From positions 24,475-88,474 of the forward strand of contig CAJIYR010000010.1 in assembly GCA_905181735.1 (NCBI GenBank): a stretch of 64,000 nt of DNA, in the 5' to 3' direction. Both the position numbers and the translations under genes were made by a program. The notes under the pieces are model-generated. The model was not told the DNA's origin, made no database searches, and worked only from the letters and a program-made list of their open reading frames with translations. Position 1 is the first letter of the stretch. Each line of letters begins with the position of its first letter. Below are positions 1 to 9,724 of the stretch, one piece after another. The stretch comes from an uncultured Hyphomicrobiales bacterium. Lineage in GTDB: Bacteria > Pseudomonadota > Alphaproteobacteria > Rhizobiales > TMED25.

Positions 1-81
1 AATGATAAAAAATCCAAACAAAAGATCTGAATTTAAATATTTCTTTGTAATGTGGTAATATTTTATAGACCTTGATACCAT
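1..81 (-). CDS. Possible 5' end of ntrY (sensor kinase), cut by window edge
   Basis: From an ATG at 79-81 the minus strand stays open for 27 codons to the window edge (begins MVSRSIKYYH, ends in a hydrophobic LLFGFFII stretch that could start a membrane segment). In Alphaproteobacteria ntrB-ntrC is usually followed by ntrY-ntrX, and NtrY begins with a transmembrane region, so this is a plausible start of ntrY. There is no Shine-Dalgarno sequence before the ATG and the fragment is too short to identify by itself. The call rests on gene order only and could be wrong. Confidence 0.3.
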   Translation of the reverse strand, partial: MVSRSIKYYHITKKYLNSDLLFGFFII

Positions 82-151
82 AACATTTATGCCAAGTTAT
101 TGTTGATAGATATTATTTTATTGCTAAAATATGGAAAAATATATTAAAAAA

Positions 152-1591
152 TTAATTATTAGAATTTTTATATATAGAAATAGCTAAATCACTCATTTTT
201 TTTCTTAATGTATTTCTATTCAATCCAAGTAATTTTGATGCTTTTATTTGATTACCATTCGTTAACTGAAGCGTATATATTATTAATGGTTTTTCGAATA
301 ATTGCAGTATCTCGTTGTAAAAACCATTGGGTAATTGGGAAACTTGATCAACACTATAACTAGTAAGAAATTTTTCTATAGATTCATTAATTGAAATATC
401 TTTATTGCCAGTGATATCTGTATCAATTTTCATTTTTTTTAATTCTGTATTTATAATATCAAGAGTTATTTTATCGTTAGAATATAATGCCATTATTCTT
501 TTAATTAAATTCTCAAGCTCTCGGACATTACCTGGCCAATCGTACTCATTTAATCTTATAAGTGCATTTTCATCTATATCCATTTGACTTGTGCCTTCAG
601 AAAAATCTTTCTGTAAAAAATATTCTACTAGTAATGGTATATCGTCTTTTCTTTCTCTAAGTGATGGGATGTTTATAGGCACAACATTTAACCGATAATA
701 TAAATCTTCTCTAAATAATCCCTGTTGTATTTGTTGCGACAACAATCTATGTGTGGCGGCAATTATTCTAACGTTAATTTTTATTGGTTTTGTGGCGCCA
801 ATTGGAATAATTTCGCCTTGTTGCAATACCCTAAGCAATCTAGTTTGCGCTTCTAATGGCATATCACCGATTTCATCAAGAAATAAAGTACCGTTATGTG
901 CCAATTCGAATTTACCTATACTTTTATTGATGGCACCAGTAAAAGAACCTTTTTCGTGGCCAAATAATTCAGATTCAATTAGGTCTTTTGGAATAGCGGC
1001 CATATTTATAGCAATAAAATTACCATTTTTTCTTTTTCCAAAGTCATGCAAGGCTTTAGCAATTAATTCTTTTCCAGTTCCTGATTCACCAGTAATCATA
1101 ACACTTAAATCAGTTTGTGTTAACTTAGCCATTACTCTGTATATTTCTTGCATTGCATTAGATCTTCCAATTAATGGAATAACATCTTGCTCTACATTTG
1201 TTTTGATTTTGTTTTTCTTTGATATTTTTTCAATCATTGCCCTATCAATAATATTTAAAAGTTCTTTCAAATCAAAAGGCTTTGGTAGATATTCAAATGC
1301 TCCTTTTTCTGTAGCCGTTATTGCTGTCATTAAAGTATTTTTTGCACTCATAACAATTATAGGAATATTGGGTTTTAATTTTTTAATCTTAGGTATTAAA
1401 TTAAAAGCATTTTCATCAGGCATAACAACATCCGTTACAATTACATCAACTCTATCCTTGCTTGCATATTCCCATAAACTAGCAGCATTATTTGCCAGTT
1501 TAACGATATAGCCAGCTCTAACTAACGCATGATTTACTACAGTTCTAATAGCTGCATCATCATCAGCCACCAATATCGTTCCTTTTGTCAC
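152..1591 (-). CDS. ntrC: Nitrogen regulation response regulator NtrC (sigma-54 activator)
   Basis: Response regulator that, once phosphorylated by NtrB, activates sigma-54 promoters of nitrogen-assimilation genes. Seen: receiver domain at residues 5-120 with acidic D10-D12, phosphoacceptor D54 in VTDVVMPD and K104; AAA+ domain with Walker A GESGTGKE at 168-175 and the sigma-54 contact loop GSFTGA at 215-220 (the common form is GAFTGA); a C-terminal Fis-type helix-turn-helix near 445-475. At 479 aa it is full length. The start is GTG: its GTGA overlaps the end of ntrB by 4 bases, with GGAG a few bases upstream, so the two genes are translationally coupled. Identification is firm; the Ser in the loop is a mild oddity. 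Confidence 0.95.
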   Translation of the reverse strand: MTKGTILVADDDAAIRTVVNHALVRAGYIVKLANNAASLWEYASKDRVDVIVTDVVMPDENAFNLIPKIKKLKPNIPIIVMSAKNTLMTAITATEKGAFEYLPKPFDLKELLNIIDRAMIEKISKKNKIKTNVEQDVIPLIGRSNAMQEIYRVMAKLTQTDLSVMITGESGTGKELIAKALHDFGKRKNGNFIAINMAAIPKDLIESELFGHEKGSFTGAINKSIGKFELAHNGTLFLDEIGDMPLEAQTRLLRVLQQGEIIPIGATKPIKINVRIIAATHRLLSQQIQQGLFREDLYYRLNVVPINIPSLRERKDDIPLLVEYFLQKDFSEGTSQMDIDENALIRLNEYDWPGNVRELENLIKRIMALYSNDKITLDIINTELKKMKIDTDITGNKDISINESIEKFLTSYSVDQVSQLPNGFYNEILQLFEKPLIIYTLQLTNGNQIKASKLLGLNRNTLRKKMSDLAISIYKNSNN

Positions 1592-2703
1592 ATTAAGTCT
1601 CCTGTTTTATTTGAATATATGGGTAATAATATAGTAACTTTTGTGCCAAACGTTGATGAATCAAATTCAATAACACCGTCATGATCTTGTATAATTTTCA
1701 TTGCTATAGCTAAACCAAGACCAGAGCCATTATTTTTATCGCTAATAAAAGGTTCGTAGAAATTTTCTATTATAAATTCTGGTATACCAGGTCCATTATC
1801 CTCAATGCTGACAGACAGTGAGATATTAACTTTTTCATTGCTAGATGGTAGAGCTATACGCAAACCAGACATAAATGAAGTTCTTATAATAATTTCTCCA
1901 GATATACTTTTCTTTGTAATTGCTTCTGTACTATTTTTAATAAGATTTAAAAAAACCTGTATTAATTGATCTTTATTTACTTCAATATCAGGTAACGAAG
2001 GATCGAATATTTCAATAAATTTTATATTCTTTGAAAAACCATTTTCTGCAATTCTTCTAACTCTATTCAGTATGGAATGTATGTTAATAATTTCTTTTAC
2101 AAGAGCTCTTTCATTTGTAAATACTTCCATACTATCAACTAATTTTGTAATTCTATCTGTTTCATCGCATATTAATTCTGTTAATAAAAAGTCATCTTTG
2201 CTACAATTTTCTCCTAATAACTGCGCAGCACCTCTGATTCCAGACAGAGGGTTTTTGATTTCATGCGCTAACATTGAAGATAAGCCTACAATAGATTTAG
2301 TGGATCCCATTTTAAGATATTGCTTGTTGAATTTAACAGCTATATCTCTCTCGATAAGCAATATAGTTAAATACGGTTCTTTATTATCAGTATAAGTAAT
2401 TTGTATATCTAGTGTTTTAAAGTTTTTATTATTTATTGTGTTTAATTGTACTGAGTATTCATTAATTGATATTTTTTTTTCTTTAACTTGATTTACAAGA
2501 TTTATAAGAGGATTAGAAAATGGCAAAAACTTATCAAGTTTATTTTTTTCTAGAATTACACTGCTAATACCAAAAAACTCTTCTGCTGCACTATTGCTCA
2601 TGACAATATTATTTTCATTATCAATGAATAACAAAGGGTGATTTATTGAACGTAACATTAAATCAATAGTTATCGATTCCCTTAGTTTATTTTTAACTTT
2701 CAT
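1588..2703 (-). CDS. ntrB: Nitrogen regulation sensor histidine kinase NtrB (GlnL)
   Basis: Cytoplasmic sensor kinase that phosphorylates or dephosphorylates NtrC in response to PII signalling. The 371 residues hold a PAS domain (about 10-125), a dimerisation/phosphoacceptor helix with H147 in LAHEIKNPL, and a HATPase domain with N257 of the N box, DNGPGIP at 302-308 and GSGLGLAI at 326-333. No transmembrane segment is visible, which fits NtrB rather than NtrY. The ATG lies inside the end of dusB (11-base overlap) and the stop overlaps ntrC by 4 bases, giving a tightly coupled dusB-ntrB-ntrC operon, the usual alphaproteobacterial order. Confidence 0.95.
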   Translation of the reverse strand: MKVKNKLRESITIDLMLRSINHPLLFIDNENNIVMSNSAAEEFFGISSVILEKNKLDKFLPFSNPLINLVNQVKEKKISINEYSVQLNTINNKNFKTLDIQITYTDNKEPYLTILLIERDIAVKFNKQYLKMGSTKSIVGLSSMLAHEIKNPLSGIRGAAQLLGENCSKDDFLLTELICDETDRITKLVDSMEVFTNERALVKEIINIHSILNRVRRIAENGFSKNIKFIEIFDPSLPDIEVNKDQLIQVFLNLIKNSTEAITKKSISGEIIIRTSFMSGLRIALPSSNEKVNISLSVSIEDNGPGIPEFIIENFYEPFISDKNNGSGLGLAIAMKIIQDHDGVIEFDSSTFGTKVTILLPIYSNKTGDLM

Positions 2704-3706
2704 TTAAGGCAATTCTTTTATTATACGTTAGATAGGATTTAATCATTGACCTAACCTTAACTGGATTCGTTTGTTTAAAGAGTTCTGATATAAATTCTTT
2801 AGGGTCATGAATTGTGTTTAATTTAGACATATACCAAGATATATGTTTACGAGATATTTTGTTACCACGTTCATTTCCGTAATAAGAAAGTAACATTTCA
2901 TAGTGATCAATTATAACCTTGTAGATACTATTTAATGAAAGATAACTTGCCTCTATATTTGTATCAAAGTATGACTGCACCTGACCCGGTAGCCAAGGAA
3001 GTCCCAGAGCAGCCCTACCGATCATTATTCCATCAGCTTTGGTTATAGATAAACATTCGATTGCTTTATCTATAGATGTTATGTCTCCATTGGCAATTAA
3101 AGGTACATTAAGTGAATCTTTTATCTTTGCTATATAATTCCAATCAGCGTTTCCGTTATAAAATTGATCTCTTGTTCTGCCGTGAACTGTTAGCATAGAT
3201 ATTCCTGATGATTCTAACTCCTTTGCTAATTGAATAACATTAATATTATTTTTATCCCAACCAAGTCGCATTTTTACAGTTATTGGAACATTTATTTTTT
3301 TAACCAATAACTCTATAATCTCAACAGCTAAACCAGGCTCTCTCATTAAAGATGCACCGGCAGCACCACTGGTTACTTTTTTTGCTGGGCAACCCATATT
3401 AATATCAATAATATCTGCTCCATTATCTACAGATATTTTTGCAGCTTCTAGTATTTCATTGGGGTCTCGTCCAAGTAATTGTATTATAAATGGAATATCT
3501 TTGTTATTGGTATGTTTTTTAGCTCTTAATATTGTTGATTTATCCTGTTTAATTAACTCTTTCGAAGCGATCATTTCACATATTAGATTTGGGTTTCCAA
3601 ACTTTGACGCAATAACTCTAAACGGATAATCAGTTACACCTGACATCGGAGCTAAAAATACATTTGATATATTCTTTGAACTTCCTAATTTAATACTTGT
3701 CTTCAC
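2693..3706 (-). CDS. dusB: tRNA-dihydrouridine synthase DusB (NifR3)
   Basis: FMN enzyme that reduces uridine to dihydrouridine in the D-loop of tRNAs. The 337-aa TIM barrel shows the FMN-site motif APMSGVTD at 19-26, the catalytic C106 in DINMGCPAKK, and later the KMRLGWD and GIMIGRAALG motifs of the Dus family. It is the first gene of the dusB-ntrB-ntrC operon (formerly nifR3-ntrB-ntrC). The start codon is GTG at 3704-3706, embedded in ATGTGA; no ATG is in frame close by. Divergent from ispDF with 110 bp between them, which should carry both promoters. DusB rather than DusA or DusC is inferred from the operon context. Confidence 0.93.
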   Translation of the reverse strand: MKTSIKLGSSKNISNVFLAPMSGVTDYPFRVIASKFGNPNLICEMIASKELIKQDKSTILRAKKHTNNKDIPFIIQLLGRDPNEILEAAKISVDNGADIIDINMGCPAKKVTSGAAGASLMREPGLAVEIIELLVKKINVPITVKMRLGWDKNNINVIQLAKELESSGISMLTVHGRTRDQFYNGNADWNYIAKIKDSLNVPLIANGDITSIDKAIECLSITKADGIMIGRAALGLPWLPGQVQSYFDTNIEASYLSLNSIYKVIIDHYEMLLSYYGNERGNKISRKHISWYMSKLNTIHDPKEFISELFKQTNPVKVRSMIKSYLTYNKRIALNES

Positions 3707-3816
3707 ATTAACTGCCTATTATTTAAACACATCTATTTATTGCCCTATTTTAATGCATTTGTAAATATATATTCAATGGTTTAATATAAATAAAATATTT
3801 AATTACGGAAAAAAAT

Positions 3817-5019
3817 GTGACAATACATAAAAAAAAATTAGTTGACGTTGTAATAACTGCTGCAGGTAATAGCACAAGATTGCAAAATAAACTTCATATA
3901 CCAAAACAATATAGAAAAGTGAATGATAAGTATCTGCTGTCTTATTCAATTGAAAAATTCTCTTCAAATGAAAACATTAACAAAATTTGGTTATGCATAA
4001 AACCAGAACATTCTATACATTACAATGACTTAATATATAATTTAGAAGAATCTATAAAAAGAAAAGTAAATCTAGTTACAGGGTCCACAACGAGACAAAA
4101 AAGTGTTTATAATTGCTTGTTAACAATTAATAATAATAAAAGTAAACCAGACCTCATATTTGTACACGATGCTTCTAGGCCAAATTTTAAAGAAAATATT
4201 TTAGATAAATTACTATTAAATATAGAAAACAACGATGGTGTTATCCCTATTATTCCAATATACGATACAGTAAAAAGATTATCTAAGAAAAAAATAGTAT
4301 TGACTGAAAATAGAGAGGAGTTATTTTTATCACAAACACCCCAACTTTTCTACTTTCAGAAACTATTACAAGCTCATAACACAGTGATAAAAAGTAAAAT
4401 ATATACAGATGATGCCCAAGTATGTGAAGACAGTAATTTGAAAATATATACAATAGAAGGTGATCTTGATAATGTCAAAATTACAACAATTGAAGATATA
4501 AATGAATATAACTCCTTATTTAAAGAAAAATTAAAAATAATGACTAGAGTTGGTATGGGTTTTGATGTGCATAAATTTAAAGAAGGTAATTCTATTAGAA
4601 TATGCGGAATTGATATACCCTTTCATAAAGCTTTAATGGGTCATTCTGATGCAGATGTTGTTCTTCATGCTCTAACAGATGCAATCTATGGATCTATAGG
4701 TGATAGTGACATAGGCGAACACTTCCCACCATCAGATATAAGATGGGCCAACGCAAATTCAGAAATATTTCTAAAACATTCAATGAGCAGATTATTAGAA
4801 AGAAATGGTTCTATATCAAATATTGATATAACAATTATTTGCGAAGAACCCAAGATGAGTAAATACAAGCCTATAATGGTAGATCGATTATCTGAATTAG
4901 TTGACATAGAAACTGATAAAATTTCTATAAAGGCTACTACTACTGAAAATCTTGGCTTTACGGGAAGAAGAGAAGGTATCGCAGCTCAGTGCATTATAAC
5001 AATTACAATGCAAATATAA
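3817..5019 (+). CDS. ispDF: Bifunctional 2-C-methyl-D-erythritol 4-phosphate cytidylyltransferase / 2,4-cyclodiphosphate synthase IspDF
   Basis: Catalyses two non-consecutive steps of the MEP isoprenoid pathway: CTP-dependent activation of MEP (IspD) and cyclisation to MEcPP (IspF). Residues 1-235 are IspD, with the nucleotide loop AAGNSTRL at 15-22 (the family's second Gly is Ser here) and HDASRP at 117-122. Residues 243-400 are IspF, with metal ligands D250 and H252 in GFDVH and H284 in VVLHALTDAI. The 400-aa fusion is typical of Alphaproteobacteria. The start is GTG at 3817, within ATGTGA, with only a weak ribosome site (ACGGA) upstream. cinA follows 10 bases after the stop. Confidence 0.95.
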   Translation: MTIHKKKLVDVVITAAGNSTRLQNKLHIPKQYRKVNDKYLLSYSIEKFSSNENINKIWLCIKPEHSIHYNDLIYNLEESIKRKVNLVTGSTTRQKSVYNCLLTINNNKSKPDLIFVHDASRPNFKENILDKLLLNIENNDGVIPIIPIYDTVKRLSKKKIVLTENREELFLSQTPQLFYFQKLLQAHNTVIKSKIYTDDAQVCEDSNLKIYTIEGDLDNVKITTIEDINEYNSLFKEKLKIMTRVGMGFDVHKFKEGNSIRICGIDIPFHKALMGHSDADVVLHALTDAIYGSIGDSDIGEHFPPSDIRWANANSEIFLKHSMSRLLERNGSISNIDITIICEEPKMSKYKPIMVDRLSELVDIETDKISIKATTTENLGFTGRREGIAAQCIITITMQI

Positions 5020-5029
5020 GGAATAACTC

Positions 5030-5527
5030 ATGATCAATAAAACGATGGTATGTAAGGTTATAGATTTTATGGAACTTTGTGTAGAAAAGGAAATAGTAAT
5101 TTCTACAGCTGAATCATGTACTGGAGGCCTTTTATCAGCATATATAACATCTTTACCTGGATCATCTGCAATCTTTGACAGAGGATTTGTAACATATTCA
5201 AATAATGCAAAAAATCAAATACTTGATATTTCAATGGAACTTATAAATAAATATGGCGCTGTCTCAAGTGAAATTTGTATTGAAATGGTTAAACGTGCAC
5301 TTCAGAATGAAGCAAACTTATCAATATCAATTACTGGTATTGCCGGTCCCACTAGTGATGATACTGTAAAAAAAATTGGCTTAGTTTATATTGCAACAAA
5401 TTACAAGGGACATATAATTTGTAAAGAATTTAATTTCGGTAATATTGGCAGGGAAAATGTTAGAAATAGATCTGTTCTAGAAGCAATTAAATTGGCTCAA
5501 GAAAATATTCTAAGGTTAACAGTATAA
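5030..5527 (+). CDS. CinA C-terminal domain protein (NMN amidohydrolase, PncC-like)
   Basis: Stand-alone CinA C-terminal domain of 165 aa. Family members deamidate nicotinamide mononucleotide to nicotinic acid mononucleotide in NAD salvage. Seen: the signature STAESCTGG at 25-33, then SSAIFDRGFVTYSN and ITGIAGPTSDD, all typical. The N-terminal MoaB-like half found in long CinA proteins is absent, as in most Alphaproteobacteria. It sits 10 bases after ispDF and is probably co-transcribed with it. Its last 12 bases overlap the end of the convergent ratA-like gene, leaving no room for a terminator. Confidence 0.9.
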   Translation: MINKTMVCKVIDFMELCVEKEIVISTAESCTGGLLSAYITSLPGSSAIFDRGFVTYSNNAKNQILDISMELINKYGAVSSEICIEMVKRALQNEANLSISITGIAGPTSDDTVKKIGLVYIATNYKGHIICKEFNFGNIGRENVRNRSVLEAIKLAQENILRLTV

Positions 5528-5959
5528 TTCATTTGCTCTTTGTTCAAATGCATTAATGTATTTATTAAAAACCTTACTAAACATAAGTGCTATCAACGGT
5601 GAAATTGGTGTTTGTATTAATTCAAAATCAATAGTGAAATGGACCATGCAACCATTTTTATCTTTCTCAAATATCCATACATTATTTAATTTTTTAAACA
5701 ATCCTTCATAGTTATTTACTACAATTGTACAATTATCACTGTCGAGGGTTATCTTCGATGTAAAATTCTCCAATATCAAACCTACACCAACAGTCATTTT
5801 TGCGATAATAACATTGCTATCATTCTCATAAGCTGATTCAGAAATTATAATTTTTTTACAACCCGGTACAAATTTTGGATATTCTTTTATATCAGATACA
5901 AGATCAAACATAAGTTTTGGGCTATGCTGAACAATTTTTTTTACTGATTGGATTGGCAT
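5516..5959 (-). CDS. Ubiquinone-binding START-domain protein (Coq10/RatA family)
   Basis: A 147-aa single-domain START/polyketide-cyclase-like protein beginning MPIQSVKKIVQHSPKLMFDLVSDIKEYPKFVPGC, the characteristic N-terminus of the Coq10/RatA family (given here as a description of the family's opening: ...QSVKKIV, ...YPKFVPGC). Coq10 homologues bind ubiquinone and support respiration; E. coli RatA was described as a ribosome-association toxin. In Alphaproteobacteria the gene is regularly next to lipA, as here (1 base between the lipA stop and this ATG), so a respiratory role is more likely than a toxin role. It is convergent with cinA, with a 12-base overlap. Confidence 0.85.
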   Translation of the reverse strand: MPIQSVKKIVQHSPKLMFDLVSDIKEYPKFVPGCKKIIISESAYENDSNVIIAKMTVGVGLILENFTSKITLDSDNCTIVVNNYEGLFKKLNNVWIFEKDKNGCMVHFTIDFELIQTPISPLIALMFSKVFNKYINAFEQRANELYC

Positions 5960-5960
5960 A

Positions 5961-6920
5961 TTAACTTACACTTAAATTGCGTGACTTTTGCAGTAACTTA
6001 AAATGTTCATCCGCATGATATGAAGAGCGTGTAAAGGGACTAGAAGAAACTAATAAAAATCCTTTAGACTTTGCAACAGTTTCATAATTTCTAAATTCAT
6101 CTGGATGTATGTAATCCATAACGGGTGTATGTTTTTTTGTCGGTTGAAGATATTGACCTATAGTTAGAAAATCAACTCCAGCAGATCTTAAATCGTCCAT
6201 AACTTGAAGAACTTCATTTCTTTTTTCTCCTAATCCAAGCATTAATCCTGATTTTGTAAATATTTTAGGATTAATTAATTTAACATTATGCAGAAGATTC
6301 AATGAATGATAATAACGTGCACCTGGTCTAATTGTTAAATAATTAGATGGGACAGTTTCTAGATTATGGTTAAAAACATCAGGCGAGGCCTCAACTACTA
6401 ATTCATAAGATTTATCTTTTCTAAGAAAATCTGGTGTCAAAACTTCTATGGTTGTTTTAGGCGATAGTAATTTAATCTTATTAATAACTTCAGCAAAATG
6501 CATGGCGCCACCATCTGGCAAATCATCTCTATCCACGGATGTTATTACAACATGTTTTAATTGAAGTTCTTTTACTGCTATTGCTATATTATCAGGTTCC
6601 GTTTTATTTAAACTCGCAGGTATACCAGTCTTTACGTTGCAAAATGAGCAAGCTCTAGTACAAGTGTCTCCCATTATCATCATAGTTGCATGTTTCTTTT
6701 CCCAGCATTCACTAATATTTGGGCATGCAGCCTCTTCACAAACAGTAACTAATTTTAGCCTGTCAAGGGTATCTTTTGTAAAATTATAACCTTCAGATAA
6801 CCGAGATCTAACCTTTATCCAGTCAGGTCTTTTTAGTTGCTCTAAATCTGGTTTTCCAACATGTTGCGGTTGTCTTAAAGTTTTATCTTTTGAAGATATA
6901 TTGTTTATAATATTGACCAT
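5961..6920 (-). CDS. lipA: Lipoyl synthase LipA (radical SAM)
   Basis: Inserts two sulfur atoms into protein-bound octanoyl groups to make lipoyl cofactors. Seen: auxiliary [4Fe-4S] cysteines C61, C66 and C72; radical-SAM cysteines C87, C91 and C94 in the CxxxCxxC motif; and the C-terminal RSSYHA motif at about 298-303, whose Ser ligates the sacrificed cluster. All are intact in 319 aa. It lies directly after lpdA in the pyruvate dehydrogenase block, whose E1-beta and E2 subunits carry three-part lipoyl-lysine sites that need this enzyme. No lipB is visible in the window. Confidence 0.96.
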   Translation of the reverse strand: MVNIINNISSKDKTLRQPQHVGKPDLEQLKRPDWIKVRSRLSEGYNFTKDTLDRLKLVTVCEEAACPNISECWEKKHATMMIMGDTCTRACSFCNVKTGIPASLNKTEPDNIAIAVKELQLKHVVITSVDRDDLPDGGAMHFAEVINKIKLLSPKTTIEVLTPDFLRKDKSYELVVEASPDVFNHNLETVPSNYLTIRPGARYYHSLNLLHNVKLINPKIFTKSGLMLGLGEKRNEVLQVMDDLRSAGVDFLTIGQYLQPTKKHTPVMDYIHPDEFRNYETVAKSKGFLLVSSSPFTRSSYHADEHFKLLQKSRNLSVS

Positions 6921-6941
6921 TTATTATACCGCATTAGTTAC

Positions 6942-8333
6942 TTAGAAATGAATTGATATTCCGTATGCATTTAAAACAGCTTCGTGCAGTGATTCGGAAA
7001 GAGTTGGATGAGGAAAAACAGTTGTTTTGATATCTTCTTCAGTTCCTTCCATATTTTTAGCTATAGTGTAACCATGTATAAGCTCTGTTACACCATCTCC
7101 TATCATATGAGCACCAAGTAATTCTCCAGTATTTTCTTCGTAAATAACTTTAATAAATCCACTTGTTGACCCAATAGCTTGTGCTTTACCATTGGCCATC
7201 AATGGAAATTTTCCTACTTTAATTTTATATTTTTCTAGCGCTACTTTTTCACTAAGACCAACTGAGGCAATCTGGGGACTAGAATAAACACAACCTGGAA
7301 TATTGTTTTTATTCAGAGGATGTAGGTTAGGTAGTCCAGCGATATTTTCAACGCATATTACCGCTTCATGTGAAGCTTTATGGGCTAGCCATGGGGCTCC
7401 AGCAACGTCTCCTATAGCGTATATATTTTTGATATTTGTTTTTGACCATTCATCTGTAACTATATGCCCTTTATCCGTCTTAATGTCGATTTCTTCTAAA
7501 CCTAAATTATCAATATTACCTGTTATGCCAATAGCAACTATAACTTTATCAACTTCAATATTGTGAATTTTGGTATCTTTGCCTTTAAGTTTTAATATTT
7601 CTTTTTTATTTTTACTAACAATTTCTTGTACAATAGTTTCTGTATAAAATTTTATACCTAAGTCAGTAAATTCTTTTTTGGCATGTTCAGATATTTCTGA
7701 ATCTTCATTTGGAAGTATTGTGTTTGCAATCTCAATAACACTAACATTCGATCCAAGGGCATTGTAAAAGCTTGCAAACTCCATACCAATTGCACCAGAA
7801 CCAATAATAGCAATCTTATTAGGAAGTTCCTCTGGAACCATTGCTTCCCTATAAGTCCAGATATTTTTACCTACATTAATATTTGGCAAACTTCTTGCAC
7901 GCGCTCCAGTTGCAATTATAATATTATCTGACGTAATATCTTGAATATCACCGTTATTGTTAACTTTGATATTATTTTTAGTTTCAAATATTGCTGTTCC
8001 AATTAATAGATCTATTTTATTTTTTTTTAACAAAAAACTTATTCCATCTGAAAGTGTCTTTGCAACACTCCTTGATCTTTTGATAATTTTTTTAAAATCA
8101 ATATCAACATTGTCTGCTTTTATACCATAAGAATCTGCATGCTTTATCATCTGATAAACTTCAGCAGATTTTAAAAGTGACTTAGTAGGAATACAACCCC
8201 AGTTTAGACAAACCCCACCAAGGCTCTCTTTTTCAATTATTGCAGTCTTAAGACCTAATTGCGCAGATCTAATTGCAGCAACATATCCGCCAGGCCCAGA
8301 ACCGATTATAATGATATCGTAATTATTCTTCAT
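6942..8333 (-). CDS. lpdA: Dihydrolipoyl dehydrogenase (E3)
   Basis: FAD enzyme that reoxidises dihydrolipoyl groups of the pyruvate (and probably other 2-oxoacid) dehydrogenase complexes, passing electrons to NAD. From the chosen start it is 463 aa: FAD-binding GSGPGGYVAA near the N-terminus, redox disulfide C42/C47 in GGVCLNWGC, NAD-binding GSGAIGMEFA, and the C-terminal HPTLSES active-site segment. A TTG twelve bases upstream is in frame, but TTGGAG is itself the ribosome-binding site for the ATG at 8331-8333 (GGAG, 6-base spacing), which decides the start. It follows pdhC by 24 bases. Confidence 0.96.
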   Translation of the reverse strand: MKNNYDIIIIGSGPGGYVAAIRSAQLGLKTAIIEKESLGGVCLNWGCIPTKSLLKSAEVYQMIKHADSYGIKADNVDIDFKKIIKRSRSVAKTLSDGISFLLKKNKIDLLIGTAIFETKNNIKVNNNGDIQDITSDNIIIATGARARSLPNINVGKNIWTYREAMVPEELPNKIAIIGSGAIGMEFASFYNALGSNVSVIEIANTILPNEDSEISEHAKKEFTDLGIKFYTETIVQEIVSKNKKEILKLKGKDTKIHNIEVDKVIVAIGITGNIDNLGLEEIDIKTDKGHIVTDEWSKTNIKNIYAIGDVAGAPWLAHKASHEAVICVENIAGLPNLHPLNKNNIPGCVYSSPQIASVGLSEKVALEKYKIKVGKFPLMANGKAQAIGSTSGFIKVIYEENTGELLGAHMIGDGVTELIHGYTIAKNMEGTEEDIKTTVFPHPTLSESLHEAVLNAYGISIHF

Positions 8334-8357
8334 AAAAAACTCCAAAATTTAAAAAAT

Positions 8358-9692
8358 TTATAATAGCAATAGTGATGGATCTTCAATTAATTTTTTAAAG
8401 TAACTAATAAATTTAGCTGCAACAGCTCCATCAATAACCCTGTGATCTGAAGTCATTGTAACGGTCATAATCATATCAATCGCAAGTGCACCGTCTATAA
8501 CAACTGGTCTATCTTCAGCTATACCTATAGATAATATTGAACTTTGCGGTTGATTGATAATTGAGTTAAAAGACTTAATTCCATACGACCCCAAATTTGA
8601 AATAGAAAAATTTCCACCCTCATATTCCGTTGGAGATAACTTTCTTTCTTTAGCTTTTATTATCAACTCTTTCGATTCTAGTGAAATTTCTTTTAATCCT
8701 TTTATATTAACATTTCTGATGATAGGAGTTATCAAGCCACCTTCTACAGCTACTGCAAAACCAATGTCACTGCTATGATGTTTTAATATACAATCACCAG
8801 CCCAAGAAGAATTTACTTCAGGAACCTCTAACAAACATTTTGATGAAGCTTTTATAATAAAGTCGTTAATAGAGAGCTTAACTCCATCTTGGATTTTTTC
8901 TCTATTGATACGTTTTCTAGTTTCATTTAAGTTACTTACACTACAATCAATATTTAAACTATATTGCGGTATTTCAGATATTGTTTTTGTAAGTCTATTA
9001 GAAATAATTTCTCTCATTTTTGTTAATTGCACAACATCATATTTACCTGTAATATAATAATCTTTTGTATTATTTGGAATAAATTCATTAGATTTAGTTC
9101 TGTCGATGTGATTGTTCAATACAATACTTGAGCTCTCAATATCTCTTTTAACAATTCTACCATTTGGACCTGAACCAATTATATTTGAATAATCAATATT
9201 TCCCTCGGCAGCTAGGCGTTTTGCCAAAGGGCTAATTATTACTTTTCCTTGATGAGTTTTCTTAATATTAGCAGTTTCTATTTGAAGGTTTTTGCTCTCC
9301 TTAACATCCGTTAAATTAGAAGCCTTATTTTCTTCATCAAAATCAATTGGAGAAATAGAATCATTTATAATATCTTCATCAACAGATTTGGTTTCCAGGG
9401 TATCTTTATCTAAATCATTGTTGTGATCAATAAGATCTTCTTCTGTTTCGCCATCAATCAATACAATTGCTATAACTGTATTTACACGGACATTTTCAGT
9501 TCCGGATGGAATTAATATTTTTCCTAATACACCGTCATCTATGGATTCAAATTCCATAGTAGCTTTATCTGTTTCAATCTCAGCAATAACATCACCAGAT
9601 TTTATGACATCACCTTCCTTTATCAACCATTTAGTTAAATTACCCTCTTCCATTGTGGGCGATAGAGCTGGCATAAATAATTTTAATGGCAT
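8358..9692 (-). CDS. pdhC: Pyruvate dehydrogenase E2, dihydrolipoamide acetyltransferase
   Basis: Core subunit of the pyruvate dehydrogenase complex; it transfers acetyl groups from lipoyl-lysine to CoA. The 444 aa contain one lipoyl domain (1-75, lipoylated K43 in [11 protein letters not shown]), an acidic linker, a peripheral-subunit-binding domain (about 150-190, [13 protein letters not shown]...GRIVKRDI), and the catalytic domain with H417 in SDHRVIDG near the C-terminus. Lies between pdhB and lpdA in the same direction, in the usual alphaproteobacterial order. The opening [17 protein letters not shown] is typical of PDH E2 rather than of 2-oxoglutarate or branched-chain E2. Confidence 0.95.
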   Translation of the reverse strand: MPLKLFMPALSPTMEEGNLTKWLIKEGDVIKSGDVIAEIETDKATMEFESIDDGVLGKILIPSGTENVRVNTVIAIVLIDGETEEDLIDHNNDLDKDTLETKSVDEDIINDSISPIDFDEENKASNLTDVKESKNLQIETANIKKTHQGKVIISPLAKRLAAEGNIDYSNIIGSGPNGRIVKRDIESSSIVLNNHIDRTKSNEFIPNNTKDYYITGKYDVVQLTKMREIISNRLTKTISEIPQYSLNIDCSVSNLNETRKRINREKIQDGVKLSINDFIIKASSKCLLEVPEVNSSWAGDCILKHHSSDIGFAVAVEGGLITPIIRNVNIKGLKEISLESKELIIKAKERKLSPTEYEGGNFSISNLGSYGIKSFNSIINQPQSSILSIGIAEDRPVVIDGALAIDMIMTVTMTSDHRVIDGAVAAKFISYFKKLIEDPSLLLL

Positions 9693-9724
9693 TTTAAACC
9701 TTCGTTTGTTAAATATATAATATA

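Noticed and set aside
753..1511. Long open frame of about 250 codons on the plus strand, opposite ntrC
   Set aside because: It lies wholly antisense to a fully motif-supported ntrC, is hydrophobic because of mirrored codons, and has no ribosome site. Similar antisense frames at 14203-14652, 12021-12218 and 54997-55362 were dropped for the same reason.
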